Shown here piece by piece: positions 12,295 to 20,493 of a stretch of 29,691 nucleotides of DNA. This DNA is from Mesotaenium endlicherianum. Its lineage: Eukaryota; Streptophyta; Zygnematophyceae; Zygnematales; Mesotaeniaceae. The stretch is taken from contig WELA01012797.1 of the NCBI GenBank assembly GCA_009602735.1, forward strand, positions 311,098 to 340,788. Reading direction: 5' to 3'. The notes beneath the pieces are model-generated. The model had not been told where the DNA came from. It made no database searches and was given only the letters and a program-made list of their open reading frames with translations. Position numbers and translations under genes: made by a program. How positions within the stretch are numbered: the first letter of the stretch is position 1; every line of letters starts with the position of its first letter.

Positions 12295-12797
12295 TGTAGT
12301 GAAACAGATAGATAAAGTACTTCGTAAAATATAATACTTTATCTATTCAAGACAAGGATCTTTGAACACAAGTGGTAGCTTCTTGAAAGAGAGATGGCTT
12401 CTTGAAAGTTAATATATTTCTGGATTTTGGCAAGTACAAGAGTGATACTGGAATGTCTTTTTATGTTCTAGCTCTTGTTTATATTCTTGCTACATAAGTA
12501 ATTTCTAGGAAGGTGAATGTTAAAGTGTTGGCACCCAACACATCCCAAAACTTGCCACCTCTTTCTAGAATAATGTACACATGTTCTTTTGACCTAAAAA
12601 TGGCACATTTGACTTTTGCCACGTGGAGTTCTTCTAGGTCTTTCCTCTAACTTCGAAAATGCCTTAGAAGGTTCAAAAGACATGAACCAAGTCACTCGAG
12701 TACCTATTCGCACTTGAATCCACACATTACTACTTCAAATATATTTGAAAACATTAAAATATATGCAAACTAATATATTATAACTCAAATCACTACA
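12295..12797 (-). repeat. 3' LTR of chromovirus
   Basis: 503 bp bounded by perfect inverted ends TGTAGTGA / TCACTACA. It aligns along its whole length with 18462-18960, with many substitutions and small indels (roughly nine in ten positions agree by eye, not computed). Just inside the end, 12308-12319 and 12335-12346 form a 12-bp hairpin stem. Confidence 0.93.
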
Positions 12798-12807
12798 TCA
12801 CCCCCCC
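12798..12807 (-). promoter_or_regulatory. polypurine tract of chromovirus
   Basis: Read on the minus strand, GGGGGGGTGA abuts the 3' LTR start (TGTAGTG). This is the position and composition expected of the plus-strand DNA primer. Confidence 0.6.
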
Positions 12808-12834
12808 GACAGAAAAAGCGACGTCTCGGCGCGT

Positions 12835-12963
12835 CAAGTCAGGTCTTACACATGTGGAGCAGACTAGTCAACAGCTTCAAGTCAAATGCCACACATGTGA
12901 AGAGGATTAGTCCAAGGCGCCAAGTCAGGTGCTACACATGTAAGGTAGACTAGGCAAGGTCGT
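12835..12963. repeat. three 43-bp degenerate tandem repeats
   Basis: Units begin at 12835, 12878 and 12921, each with CAAGTCA followed by an ACACATGT core and a GACTAG/GATTAG end. They sit between the chromodomain ORF and the 3' LTR, in the untranslated part of the chromovirus. Confidence 0.7.
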
Positions 12964-13566
12964 GGGTGGTGTGACCTTATTGGCTAGCCTACTCCTTGAT
13001 GATAAAGAAAATTGTACAAGTTGGCCCAGAATCTGCTACAAATTCAAAAACTCATAGCGTCCACAGAACTGCTCCAAATCTAAACATTCTAGTGCCAGAC
13101 AGACTGCGTCGGAAAACTCTACCAGGTCACCAAATTTGAGAGCATTCTAATTTCTGGAGTGTCATTGAGAGCTGAGAGAGTAGGCACTCCTCCAAATCTG
13201 TGCAGAAACTTCTAAAAATCATAAGTCCTTCTATACTTGTCCAAATTCTGAAAACTAAGTGTCAAACTGGGCGCTGTAAGATGTTCTACAAGAGTCTTGA
13301 GTTTCAGAGCATTCCAAGTTCAGGGGAGGGCACAATGTCAGAAGGCCTATTCTGCCCTAACAATGCCAGCAGCCTGACCCCCTTCTGCTCAGAGCATCAT
13401 ATCTCTCTCACCAATGCTCCAAATTGAGCAAACTTGAACTCCAAATGACCGGCTACTCATGGACTACAGCCAGGTAAATTTTCAGAATTTATTGTGCAGA
13501 GACCTATCACCAGTAGCAGTTTTAGTTTTCTGTTTAGAAACTGCGAAAAGAGAAGAGTGTCTAATG
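12964..13566 (-). other. chromovirus 3' untranslated region
   Basis: Internal element DNA between the 43-bp repeats and the end of pol. Frames here are short and resemble nothing I recognise. Confidence 0.5.
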
Positions 13567-14121
13567 TCAATTTTTCCTCTTTCTTGTTCTTGCAGGCTGC
13601 CTCCAAGGGGTCTTCTGCTGCTTCTTGATGGTGGCAGGCTGCCTCCCTGAAGTCTTCGGGCTTTTAGTAAAGAGACTTGGGGCTGGTCCAAGATGGGGGT
13701 TGGCGGCATGGAAGCGCTTCAACTTTCTCTGAACTTTGTCAAGGTAGTGCGCCGCCACCCAACTATTCTCCGAATCTGGATATCCTTTCCACTTGATCAA
13801 GTATTGCTGCTGTCTCCTGAAATTTCTCATAGCCACTATGTCTTCCACTTCGTACTCCAAATGATCATCCACTATTGTTGGGGCTGGTGGGGTTGTCACA
13901 CGTCCTGGGAACTTGTTGTCGGGTTGCACATATGGCTTGAAGAGGGAAGCGTGGAATACGGGGTCGATGTGCATAGTCTGGGGAAGTTCTAGCTTGAAAG
14001 CAACGGGGTTGACTTGCTGGATAATCTTGAAGGGTCCCAAATACTTGGGAGAGAACTTGCTGCCGGCAGGCCTGTTGTTCAGGGAAATGTTCTTGGATGA
14101 TAGTAACACGTTGTCACCCAC
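13567..14121 (-). CDS. chromovirus pol 3' end: integrase C-terminus and chromodomain
   Basis: An ORF of 184 residues continuing the integrase frame after a TGA (14122-14124). It starts VGDNVLLSSKNI and holds the GPFKII block typical of the integrase tail, then the domain HASLFKPY. Next comes a chromodomain at about residues 97-145 (EVEDIVAMRNF, QYLIKWKGYPDSENSW). In chromoviruses this module directs integration to marked chromatin. The tail (last 40 residues) is Lys/Arg/Gln-rich and contains two similar RQPA segments. It would be translated only as part of the gag-pol polyprotein, so the internal stops matter. Confidence 0.9.
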   Translation of the reverse strand: MGDNVLLSSKNISLNNRPAGSKFSPKYLGPFKIIQQVNPVAFKLELPQTMHIDPVFHASLFKPYVQPDNKFPGRVTTPPAPTIVDDHLEYEVEDIVAMRNFRRQQQYLIKWKGYPDSENSWVAAHYLDKVQRKLKRFHAANPHLGPAPSLFTKSPKTSGRQPATIKKQQKTPWRQPARTRKRKN

Positions 14122-14178
14122 TCAGTACGTAATTTCTCTTCTGGACCTGTTTGCCACTCTTGCTTGAGCATCTTGCGC

Positions 14179-15057
14179 CTATTGTAGAGCTTTCTTCGCT
14201 GCTGTAAGGGCTGCTTCTAATGTCTCCTTAAAATTTGTTGCTGCAGGTACTTCATCATGGCCAGCCGTGAAGCTCAGCGGCGTGGTTGGATGGAAGCCAT
14301 AGTTGAGGAAGAATGGGGACTCTTGGGTAGAGGCCTGCGTAGTGTTGTTGTAGGCAAACTCGAGGGGGGTCAAGTACATGTCCCAGTCTTGCTCGAGGGT
14401 AGACACGTAGGCCTTTAGAGAGGTCTTTAGGGTACGATTCATACGCTCGGTTTGCCCATCTGATTGTGGGTGGTAGGCAGTAGACATATCCAGCGATGTA
14501 CCCAAGTTCTTGAAGAGATTTTTCCAGAAATGGCTTGTGAATCTTGGATCTCTATCCGACACAATTCTTGATGGTAGTCCATGGAGTCGGAAGATGTTGT
14601 CAAAGATGAGTCTTGCAAGTTGTGGTGCTGTAGCCTTAGTCGTCGTGGAAATAAAATGAGCCATCTTGGCAAGTCTGTCCATCACCGTGAGTATTGTATT
14701 ATGGCCTCGAGGTGTCACGGGCAAGTCCACGATAGGGTCCATTGAGATGTCCGTCCATTGTCTTTCGGGGATTGGTAGTGGTTGGAGGAGTCCTCCCGCC
14801 TTTTGCGATGATGGCTTGATGCTTTGGCATGTGTCACAGCTCCTGCAGTATTCCTTGACTTGCTTAGACATGCCTCGCCAGCAATAAGTCCTGGCTAGAA
14901 CGCCCGTGGTCCTTAGGATTCCGAAGTGTCCTCGAAGAGGGTTGTCGTGTGCTTCTCGTAGAAGCAAGAGCCGGAGGTCTAAGTCATTAGGAACACATCT
15001 CTGGCCCGTGTCTTGCCTCACCCAATAATTGCCTTCTTTCTTCTTGTATGGGTCCAA
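14179..15057 (-). CDS. chromovirus integrase (fragment of pol)
   Basis: Integrase joins the cDNA to the host chromosome. The HHCC zinc motif is visible (GHFGILRTT ... CRSCDTC). So is the DD35E catalytic triad: Asp in SMDPIVDLP, Asp in VSDRDPRF and Glu in GQTERMNRTLK, with exactly 35 residues between the last two. The frame really begins further upstream, but a 16-base tandem duplication at 15122-15153 shifts it. It ends at a TAG (14179-14181) that looks like a CAG to TAG change, because the same frame goes on with coherent integrase-tail sequence to a TGA at 14122. Confidence 0.9.
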   Translation of the reverse strand: MDPYKKKEGNYWVRQDTGQRCVPNDLDLRLLLLREAHDNPLRGHFGILRTTGVLARTYCWRGMSKQVKEYCRSCDTCQSIKPSSQKAGGLLQPLPIPERQWTDISMDPIVDLPVTPRGHNTILTVMDRLAKMAHFISTTTKATAPQLARLIFDNIFRLHGLPSRIVSDRDPRFTSHFWKNLFKNLGTSLDMSTAYHPQSDGQTERMNRTLKTSLKAYVSTLEQDWDMYLTPLEFAYNNTTQASTQESPFFLNYGFHPTTPLSFTAGHDEVPAATNFKETLEAALTAAKKALQ

Positions 15058-15121
15058 GGGTGCTTCTCCGTTCTTGTAGTAAGGGTCTCTTTCATAGGCG
15101 GCTGAAAATCGAGCTTCCAGA

Positions 15122-15153
15122 TCTGTCTTTAGGGATGTCTGTCTTTAGGGATG
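15122..15153. repeat. 16-bp perfect tandem duplication in pol
   Basis: Unit TCTGTCTTTAGGGATG occurs twice head to tail. Because 16 is not a multiple of three, it shifts pol between RNase H and integrase. With a single copy, the flanking frames would be continuous. Confidence 0.9.
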
Positions 15154-15698
15154 TCATCACTGCATTTAATTGCAGTCTTGAGAGGGGGTCAATTGGGTTT
15201 GTCTTGCCGGGCTGGTACTGAATCGTGATGTTGTATTGTTGCAAGTATCCGCTCCATCTTGCTTGTCTCCTTGAGAGATACGGCTGCGTCTGGAGGTGCT
15301 TCAATGCTTCGTGGTCCGTAGTGACCAGCACCTTGCGTCCTTCAACGTAGCAGCGCCAAACCTTCAAGGCATGTACATTCGCCAATGCCTCTCGCTTCGT
15401 GGTTGTATGATTTTGCTCGGCCGGATTTAGCTCCCTTGACTCGTAGGCAATGGGCTGCAGTCCCTTGCCTTGGTCTTGAAGTAGGATTGCTCCAATTGCA
15501 TAGGAAGATGCATCGGTGATGACGTGGAAGGGCCAATCTGGGTTTGGACTTGGGAGTGTGAGCACCGGGGATGTCGTCAGTCTTTGCTTCAGTAGTTGGA
15601 ATGCTTCCTCCTCTTTCTTGGTCCAAACATATGGCTTGTCCTTCTTGAGTAGATCCATGAGAGGGGCTGCTATGTGCGAGAAGCTCTGGATGAATCTC

Positions 15699-15711
15699 CT
15701 GTACNCTGTAC
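15699..15711. other. assembly gap: N flanked by 6-bp duplication
   Basis: CTGTAC precedes and follows the single N at 15705. Removing one copy with the N keeps the RT/RNase H frame open, so this looks like an unmerged overlap of two contig ends. Confidence 0.85.
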
Positions 15712-16053
15712 CAATTTGCAAATCCCAAGAATGATTGGAGTTCTTTCTTGGTCGTGGGGGTTGGCCATTCCTCCACCACCGTGGTCTTCTCGGGGTCCAT
15801 CTTGATGCCATCAGCAGTCACGTGGAGACCTAGGAACTCCACTTCTTGTTGGGCAAACTCGCACCTTGATTCCTTTGAAAATAGCTTGTTTTGCTTCAAT
15901 ACTTCGAGGACTTCTTTCAAGTGTCTCGCATGCTCTTCAAGGGTCTTGCTGTAGATAAGGATGTCATCGATGAATACCACCACAAATCTGTCCAACATGG
16001 GCTGAAATATGGTGTTCATCATAGTCATGAAAGTTGCTGGCGCGTTGGTGAGT

Positions 16054-16138
16054 CCAAATGGCAGGACCATGAACTCAAAATGTCCATATCTTGTCNCCAA
16101 ATGGCAGGACCATGAACTCAAAATGTTCATATCTTGTC
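16054..16138. other. assembly gap: N flanked by 42-bp duplication
   Basis: Bases 16054-16095 and 16097-16138 are the same 42-mer with one mismatch (TGTCC versus TGTTC), separated by one N at 16096. The duplicated codons are the RT block around EFMVLPF. This is an unmerged overlap, possibly between two haplotypes or two element copies. Confidence 0.9.
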
Positions 16139-17298
16139 CTGAACGCCGCTTTCTCTATGTCAGGTTCAGCGATGCGCATCTGGTTGTAGCCGCTTCTCAA
16201 GTCCACCTTCGTGAAGTACTTGGCTCCAACCAGCCGGTCCATGAGCTCATCCATGCGCGGCAGCGGGTATTGAGTCTTGATGGTGATCTTGTTGAGGGCG
16301 CGATAGTCCACACACATCCTTAAGGTACCATCTTTCTTCTTGACAAATAGCACCGGGGCTCCAAATGGCGAGTTGCTAGGTCGAATGAAGCCATGCTCCA
16401 GTAGCTCCTTGATTTGCTTCTTGACTTCGTCTAGCTCCGTGTATGACATTTTGAACGTAGGCCGAGAGATGGGCTTGCTTCCGGGCTCCAACTCTATCTT
16501 GTGGTCTACGAATCTTTTGGGGGGTAGGCCCTTGGGCAATTCCGGGGAGAACACTTCTTTGTAGTCCTCAAAGACTTCTTGTATCTCCTTGGGAACGGGG
16601 CTGCCTTCTTGACTCTCGATGTCTTTCTTGATGTCTTTTGGCGTGATCAAGGCCAAAAGAAGCTCGTGTCCCTTCCTCACAAGTCTCTTGAGTTGGAGGG
16701 CGGACAATAGTATCTCGTGTGCCGGCTTCTGGATGTCTTGGGTCTGGATATTCTGGATTGCGCGCAAAATACAGATTCTTGAAGTGATGTCATTCTTGAT
16801 CTTGATAGTACCGGTCCTCCAATCAACTTGGGGGTTGTGCTTGGTCAACCAAGGCGTCCCTAGGATGACGTCGTACTTGCCCAATTGCATGGGGGAGAAC
16901 ACTACTCTATCCTTGAAGGACTTGATAGAGAGTGCCAAGGGGTACGTCTTCTTGGAAGGGGTAGTATAGGAGAATCCATCGGGCATCATAATCTCCTCGT
17001 CGTGGTCAAGAGTTCGCATAGTAATACCGTGCTTGGTGGCAAAATCTGCAGCAATGAAGTTGCCTTGAGCTCCGCTATCCACCAAGATGTGGACCTTCTC
17101 TCCTCCAAGGTAACCTCTCAAACTCATTGGGGCTGGAACGTCGTCTTCAACGGGGGTCTCCACCTCACTTGGCGTGTTGCCTTCTCGTGAAGTGGGTCTT
17201 GGGGTGGTAGGCTCCTGGCCTACCGGCGCTGTCCGTTTTTTGACAACTTTTTGGGGCATGAGAGTGCACGATGACCCTTTTCCTTGCAATAAAAGCAT
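16075..17298 (-). CDS. chromovirus pol 5' part: aspartic protease and RT fingers/palm
   Basis: An ORF of 407 residues overlapping the end of gag by 79 bases in the -1 frame. Its first 20 or so codons are not expected to be translated; entry is by frameshift at 17235-17241. A retropepsin motif ([15 protein letters not shown] at residues 74-77) cuts the polyprotein. RT follows: [29 protein letters not shown] and [13 protein letters not shown] mark fingers and palm. The ORF stops at the N-flanked duplication (16054-16138). Confidence 0.92.
   Translation of the reverse strand: MLLLQGKGSSCTLMPQKVVKKRTAPVGQEPTTPRPTSREGNTPSEVETPVEDDVPAPMSLRGYLGGEKVHILVDSGAQGNFIAADFATKHGITMRTLDHDEEIMMPDGFSYTTPSKKTYPLALSIKSFKDRVVFSPMQLGKYDVILGTPWLTKHNPQVDWRTGTIKIKNDITSRICILRAIQNIQTQDIQKPAHEILLSALQLKRLVRKGHELLLALITPKDIKKDIESQEGSPVPKEIQEVFEDYKEVFSPELPKGLPPKRFVDHKIELEPGSKPISRPTFKMSYTELDEVKKQIKELLEHGFIRPSNSPFGAPVLFVKKKDGTLRMCVDYRALNKITIKTQYPLPRMDELMDRLVGAKYFTKVDLRSGYNQMRIAEPDIEKAAFRTRYEHFEFMVLPFXDKIWTF
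17206..17241 (-). promoter_or_regulatory. -1 ribosomal frameshift signal at gag/pol
   Basis: Minus strand: the heptamer A AAA AAC (17241-17235) lies in the gag frame, four codons before the gag stop. After a 10-base spacer comes a hairpin with a perfect 7-bp stem, GGTAGGC (17224-17218) and GCCTACC (17212-17206), and a 5-base loop. Pol lies in the -1 frame relative to gag, so a one-base back-slip enters pol directly. This matches the known X XXY YYZ retroelement signal. Confidence 0.8.
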
Positions 17299-18212
17299 AG
17301 TCCAGCCGTCATGAGAGCTTCTTTTTCAGCCGGGGAGAGTCTTGCTTTCACGTCTTGCTGGTTTCTTGCATCATAAGTGTCATTTGAGGGTCTTCCACTC
17401 TTTCGGGCAGCCGCAGGGTCCCTTTTAATAACTCCGATTTCCATGGGTGTGGGTCCAGATTCGGATGTGGAAGGGGCTGCGTACACCCGCGTTGCAGGTA
17501 CCCGTGAAGATGAAGGCACGGAGTGCTTAAAATCCAAGGTATCCACCTGTTGGGCCACTTCAATGATCTTTGAGAAGTCCGTCAAGTCGCGTAATTCCCC
17601 TTCCTTTGCCACCTTGGGTTTGAGACCAAAGATGTAGCGGTCAATCTTCTCCTCCAGAGACATGTTGGGGATCTCAAGAGTGAGGGCGTGAAATCTGGAT
17701 GTATACTCTTGAACGGACGTCGTTTGCTTGAGATGGTGGAGCTTTCCTCGGGCAATCTTCTCCGCATTGATGGGCATGAATTGCTTCTTGAGGGCCTCAC
17801 GAAAATCTGCCCATCTTGCATATGATGGTGGGGGCTCTTGGCCGAGCATGGGGTGCGCCATAGCTTGATATATAGCCGCTTGATAGTTACGCCACCATGA
17901 TGTTGCTGCTCCTCTAAGTAAGGTAACGGCAAAGGGAACGAAGTCCTCCTCGGGTACTTCAAGGAATGCGAGGTACGTCTGGACTTGGTAGAGCCATAAA
18001 TTTAGGCTGGCACCTTTCCTGGGGTTGAAAGTGTCGGGTTTGCCGGGCTTGATGAGTTTCCTTGCTCTCGTTGGCTCTTGTGGAGGCGCTTGAGCCGGGG
18101 TTGGATTTTGAGCATTGCGTGCAATAGGGGCAAGCCTGGCAGCCATAGCTTCTCTTGACGCTTGCACGGTTGCTTCATAGGTGGCCAAGCCCACTTGGTT
18201 GTGGACAGTCAT
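17220..18212 (-). CDS. chromovirus Gag (capsid and nucleocapsid)
   Basis: 330 residues. The capsid-like retrotransposon gag domain (about residues 55-215) includes [28 protein letters not shown] and [15 protein letters not shown]. It builds the virus-like particle. A CCHC zinc knuckle near the C-terminus (residues 306-319, [14 protein letters not shown]) would bind element RNA. The start ATG at 18212 overlaps the stop of a 70-codon upstream ORF as TAATGA, so the natural N-terminus may lie in that ORF, reached by reinitiation or lost by a one-base indel. Confidence 0.9.
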   Translation of the reverse strand: MTVHNQVGLATYEATVQASREAMAARLAPIARNAQNPTPAQAPPQEPTRARKLIKPGKPDTFNPRKGASLNLWLYQVQTYLAFLEVPEEDFVPFAVTLLRGAATSWWRNYQAAIYQAMAHPMLGQEPPPSYARWADFREALKKQFMPINAEKIARGKLHHLKQTTSVQEYTSRFHALTLEIPNMSLEEKIDRYIFGLKPKVAKEGELRDLTDFSKIIEVAQQVDTLDFKHSVPSSSRVPATRVYAAPSTSESGPTPMEIGVIKRDPAAARKSGRPSNDTYDARNQQDVKARLSPAEKEALMTAGLCFYCKEKGHRALSCPKKLSKNGQRR

Positions 18213-18424
18213 TAGGAAGGCTGCCTACTTATTTGCGGAAACTCCTTGTGGTGGGTCAACTTTGCTATAGCGGCTGCCACGGGATTTGACGGTGCTTTTC
18301 CTTGTGGTGCTTCTTGTTGTTGCAGATTTTCTTGAGTGGGCTCTCCCATCGGCGATGGAGGAGGGTCTCTTGGAGATGAAATGCCTCCTTCGAAAGCTTG
18401 CTGTTGGTCTTGAGGATCGGCCAT
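18212..18424 (-). CDS. short ORF at 5' end of chromovirus gag region
   Basis: 70 codons starting (MADPQDQQQAF) 18 bases after the primer-binding region and ending in a TAA overlapping the ATG of the main gag ORF. The composition (Gln, Pro, Ser) is common for Gag N-termini. It is either the true N-terminus of Gag separated by a frameshift, or a leader ORF. No known domain. Confidence 0.6.
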   Translation of the reverse strand: MADPQDQQQAFEGGISSPRDPPPSPMGEPTQENLQQQEAPQGKAPSNPVAAAIAKLTHHKEFPQISRQPS

Positions 18425-18448
18425 CTTTTTGTGCTACCAAAGTGCCTA

Positions 18449-18460
18449 GCTCCGATACCA
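18449..18460 (-). promoter_or_regulatory. primer-binding site for initiator Met-tRNA
   Basis: Minus strand TGGTATCGGAGC, one base after the 5' LTR end (...CAACA). It differs by one base from TGGTATCAGAGC, the iMet site common in plant LTR elements, and starts with the TGG that pairs with the tRNA CCA end. Confidence 0.88.
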
Positions 18461-18461
18461 C

Positions 18462-18960
18462 TGTTGTGAAACAGATAGATAAAGCACTTAGTACAATAGA
18501 ATACTTTATCTATTCAAGACAAGGATCTTTGAACACAAGTGGTAGTTCTTCAAAGAGAGATGGCTTCTTGAAAGAATATATTTCTAGAATTTGGCAAGTA
18601 CAAGAGTGATTCTAGAATGGCTTTTCTATATTCTAGCTTTTGTTTATATACTTGCTACATAAGTAATTTCTAGGAAGGTGTATGTTGACGTGTTGGCACC
18701 CAACACATCCTAAAACTTGCCACCTCTTTCTAGAATAATGTGCACATGTCCTTTTGACCTAAAAATGGCACATTTGACTTTTGCCACATGGAGTTCTTCT
18801 AGGTCCTCCCCTAACTTCGAAAATGCCTTAGAAAGTTCAAAGGACACGAACCAAGTCACTAGAGTATCTCTTCACACTTGACTCCGCACAATACTACTCC
18901 AAATATATTCAAAAGCTTTAAAATAAAAGCAAACTGATATATTGAACTCAAATCACTACA
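18462..18960 (-). repeat. 5' LTR of chromovirus
   Basis: 499 bp with ends TGTTGTGA / TCACTACA. It is the promoter-bearing LTR for the minus-strand element. Its outer edge at 18960/18961 cuts straight into a copia GAG-pre-integrase domain. Confidence 0.93.
18643..18650 (-). promoter_or_regulatory. possible TATA box in 5' LTR
   Basis: TATATAAA on the minus strand, about 180 bases before the LTR end. The matching place in the other LTR reads ATATAAAC with a substitution. Position suits a U3 promoter; inferred only. Confidence 0.4.
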
Positions 18961-19450
18961 GTTCACTTCCATGTGCTAACCTTTGGTGCCAAAAGTTTAT
19001 GTCTCCCTTCAATTTCACATCTTCTTGAGCCAAATAGACTTCGCTAACCTCCGTTTCCTGTGCCAAGGAAGCAGCAACAAGCTTAGCCTGGCCCTGCACT
19101 TGAAATAGACTCCCTCTATTGTCAGGCTTGACAGCTACAGCTGCTGTATATCCCTTGTTATTGAGTATTCTACATTCTGACCCTTCAAAAGTTACCGTGT
19201 TGTCCAAAGACGTAGTTTTAGGCACCGAGAACATATTCTTCACAAGCTGTGGTGTATGCAGGACATCCTCTAGCGTGGTAAGCAACTCTTTCTTGCCAAC
19301 TTGTGCTAGCAACTCCACATTTTCTATACCAACTCCTTAGAGAGTATTGCCATCCCCTACACGAATAGAAATGGGCTCGCATGACTTATACTCGAGCAAG
19401 ATATCCCTATGTGGCATAGAGTGCCTGGATGCCCCTGAGTCAATGTATCA
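18961..19450 (-). pseudogene. copia protease and GAG-pre-integrase fragment
   Basis: One frame carries YIDSGASRHSMPHRDIL (aspartic protease, DSGA), then VLHTPQLVKNMFSVPK, then the pre-integrase motif FWHQRLAHGS. A TGA replaces the Trp usually just before the protease motif (W-x-x-D-S-G-A), and a TAA interrupts the frame at 19337-19339. Both fit G-to-A or C-to-T transitions. The frame ends in the LTR of the inserted element. Confidence 0.85.
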
Positions 19451-20493
19451 AGCATCTCTATCGTGCCCATCACACACGCACGCCTCCTCAATGGTCATAG
19501 CATGAGCATTCTTCATGTTGGAGACAGAAGTGGTACCTTCTCTCTTCTGAGTGCAGTTTCTGGAGATGTGGCCCTTCTTGTTGCAGTTGTAGCATGTGAT
19601 GTCCCAGCAGGTTCTTGCCATATGTCCTAACTTGCCACAGTTGCACGTCACTGACTTGCCTCCTCCTTGAGGTCGATTGCCTCCTCGACCTCCACTTCCT
19701 TGGCTTGTGCTGGCGATGTTCACTTCCTCCATCATCTCCACCAGTTGTCCTTCTTGAATCCTGTAGCACTTCTCTCCCAACACATAGAACGCTTGCTTAG
19801 TACTAGTCATATCTTCTCCAGCCTTCCTCTCATACTGTTTCTCTCTATCAAGCAGAATCAATCTTGCCTTTCTCAAAGTAAGCTGCTCCTTAGGTAAGTT
19901 ACACAGAACTTCCCTGGTCACATCGTACTTAGGCCTAAGTCCAAGCAGTAACTGCTTAGCTTGCTCATAGACGGTCTTTGGAACACCTATGCTGTCAACT
20001 CCTGACTCAACAAGTTCATCCTTTTGGAATACGAAGACACTCTCTCACCACTTCTCATTTTGAAACCTGTAAAGCCCTTAGTAAACTTCTGCTGACTAGC
20101 AATGCCCTCACTCACATGATCTTCTCTAAATGCGTCCCACATCTCCTTACTAGTCTCGAAATTGAAAACTTTCATTAGAGGTTCCCTCTCTAAACTCCTA
20201 ACAATCAAGGAGTAGCACAGATGCTCCCTCTTTTGCCATGCTTGACGTGCCTTTTTATGCGTAGTCACTTGGGCAGCAGTGACACCGTCACCCACTACAA
20301 GTAAGGCGGGCATAGCATCCTCTTCGGTGATGATAGACATCAAGTCATAACGCTTGAGCACCGCCTTAGCTCTTACGGTCCATACTAAATACTCTGTGCC
20401 ATTGAATTGTGGGATCTCCTTAGATCCTCTCGAGCTTGCTCCAATACCATGTTGAAACTCATCACTTTGTTCAACCACGGCACCCTCTATCAC
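19448..20493 (-). pseudogene. copia gag with frameshift
   Basis: The upstream frame (20493-about 20030) has the copia gag fold: IPQFNGTEYLVWTVRAK and EPLMKVFNFETSKEMWDAF. A one-base shift at an A/T run (20019-20029) moves it to the frame holding DELVESGVDSIG and YEQAKQLLLGL. That frame also carries a zinc knuckle CYNCNKKGHISRNC, preceded by a second, irregular one (CNCGKLGHMARTC). Gag would package the element RNA. No ATG lies between the primer-like site at 20438-20449 and the first conserved block; the open frame reads through that site from the LTR side. Confidence 0.82.
20438..20449 (-). promoter_or_regulatory. probable primer-binding site of copia element
   Basis: Minus strand TGGTATTGGAGC, two changes from the plant iMet site and directly after a likely LTR end (AGTTTCAACA). 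This places the copia 5' LTR to the right of 20450, but its outer end was not found. Confidence 0.6.

Larger units (their letters stand above)
15092..16130 (-). pseudogene. chromovirus RT palm/thumb and RNase H (broken by N sites)
   Basis: Minus-strand pol continues in two frames. The upstream frame has FGLTNAPATF and the RT active box VVVFIDDILIYSK. After the N at 15705 the frame changes to YRRFIQSFSHIAAPL, followed by RNase H (WPFHVITDASSYAIGAIL; TTDHEALKHL). Both frame changes coincide with duplicated bases around an N, so the break may be an assembly artefact and not a true mutation. A further shift occurs at 15122-15153, before the integrase. Catalytic residues are all present. Confidence 0.85.
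12295..18960 (-). mobile_element. Ty3/gypsy chromovirus with two LTRs
   Basis: A minus-strand element of about 6.7 kb. Order: 5' LTR (18462-18960), tRNA primer site (18449-18460), gag, -1 frameshift signal, pol (protease, RT, RNase H, integrase), chromodomain, polypurine tract, 3' LTR (12295-12797). The protease-RT-RNase H-integrase order plus a C-terminal chromodomain defines a chromovirus. The pol frame is broken by two N sites with flanking duplications, a 16-base tandem duplication (15122-15153), a TAG (14179-14181) and a TGA (14122-14124). Several of these look like assembly or recent damage, since the rest of the protein is well conserved. There is no target-site duplication: the five bases outside the LTRs are TCTCA on the left and GTTCA on the right. 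Confidence 0.93.
18961..20493 (-). mobile_element. truncated, mutated Ty1/copia element
   Basis: Minus-strand remnant keeping gag, protease and the start of the GAG-pre-integrase domain. It stops exactly at the chromovirus LTR (18960/18961), within FWHQRLAHGS. Integrase, RT, RNase H and 3' LTR are absent from the window, including from the far side of the chromovirus. Three lesions are visible: a one-base frameshift near 20019-20029 in gag, TGA at 19448-19450 (Trp expected), and TAA at 19337-19339. Confidence 0.88.
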
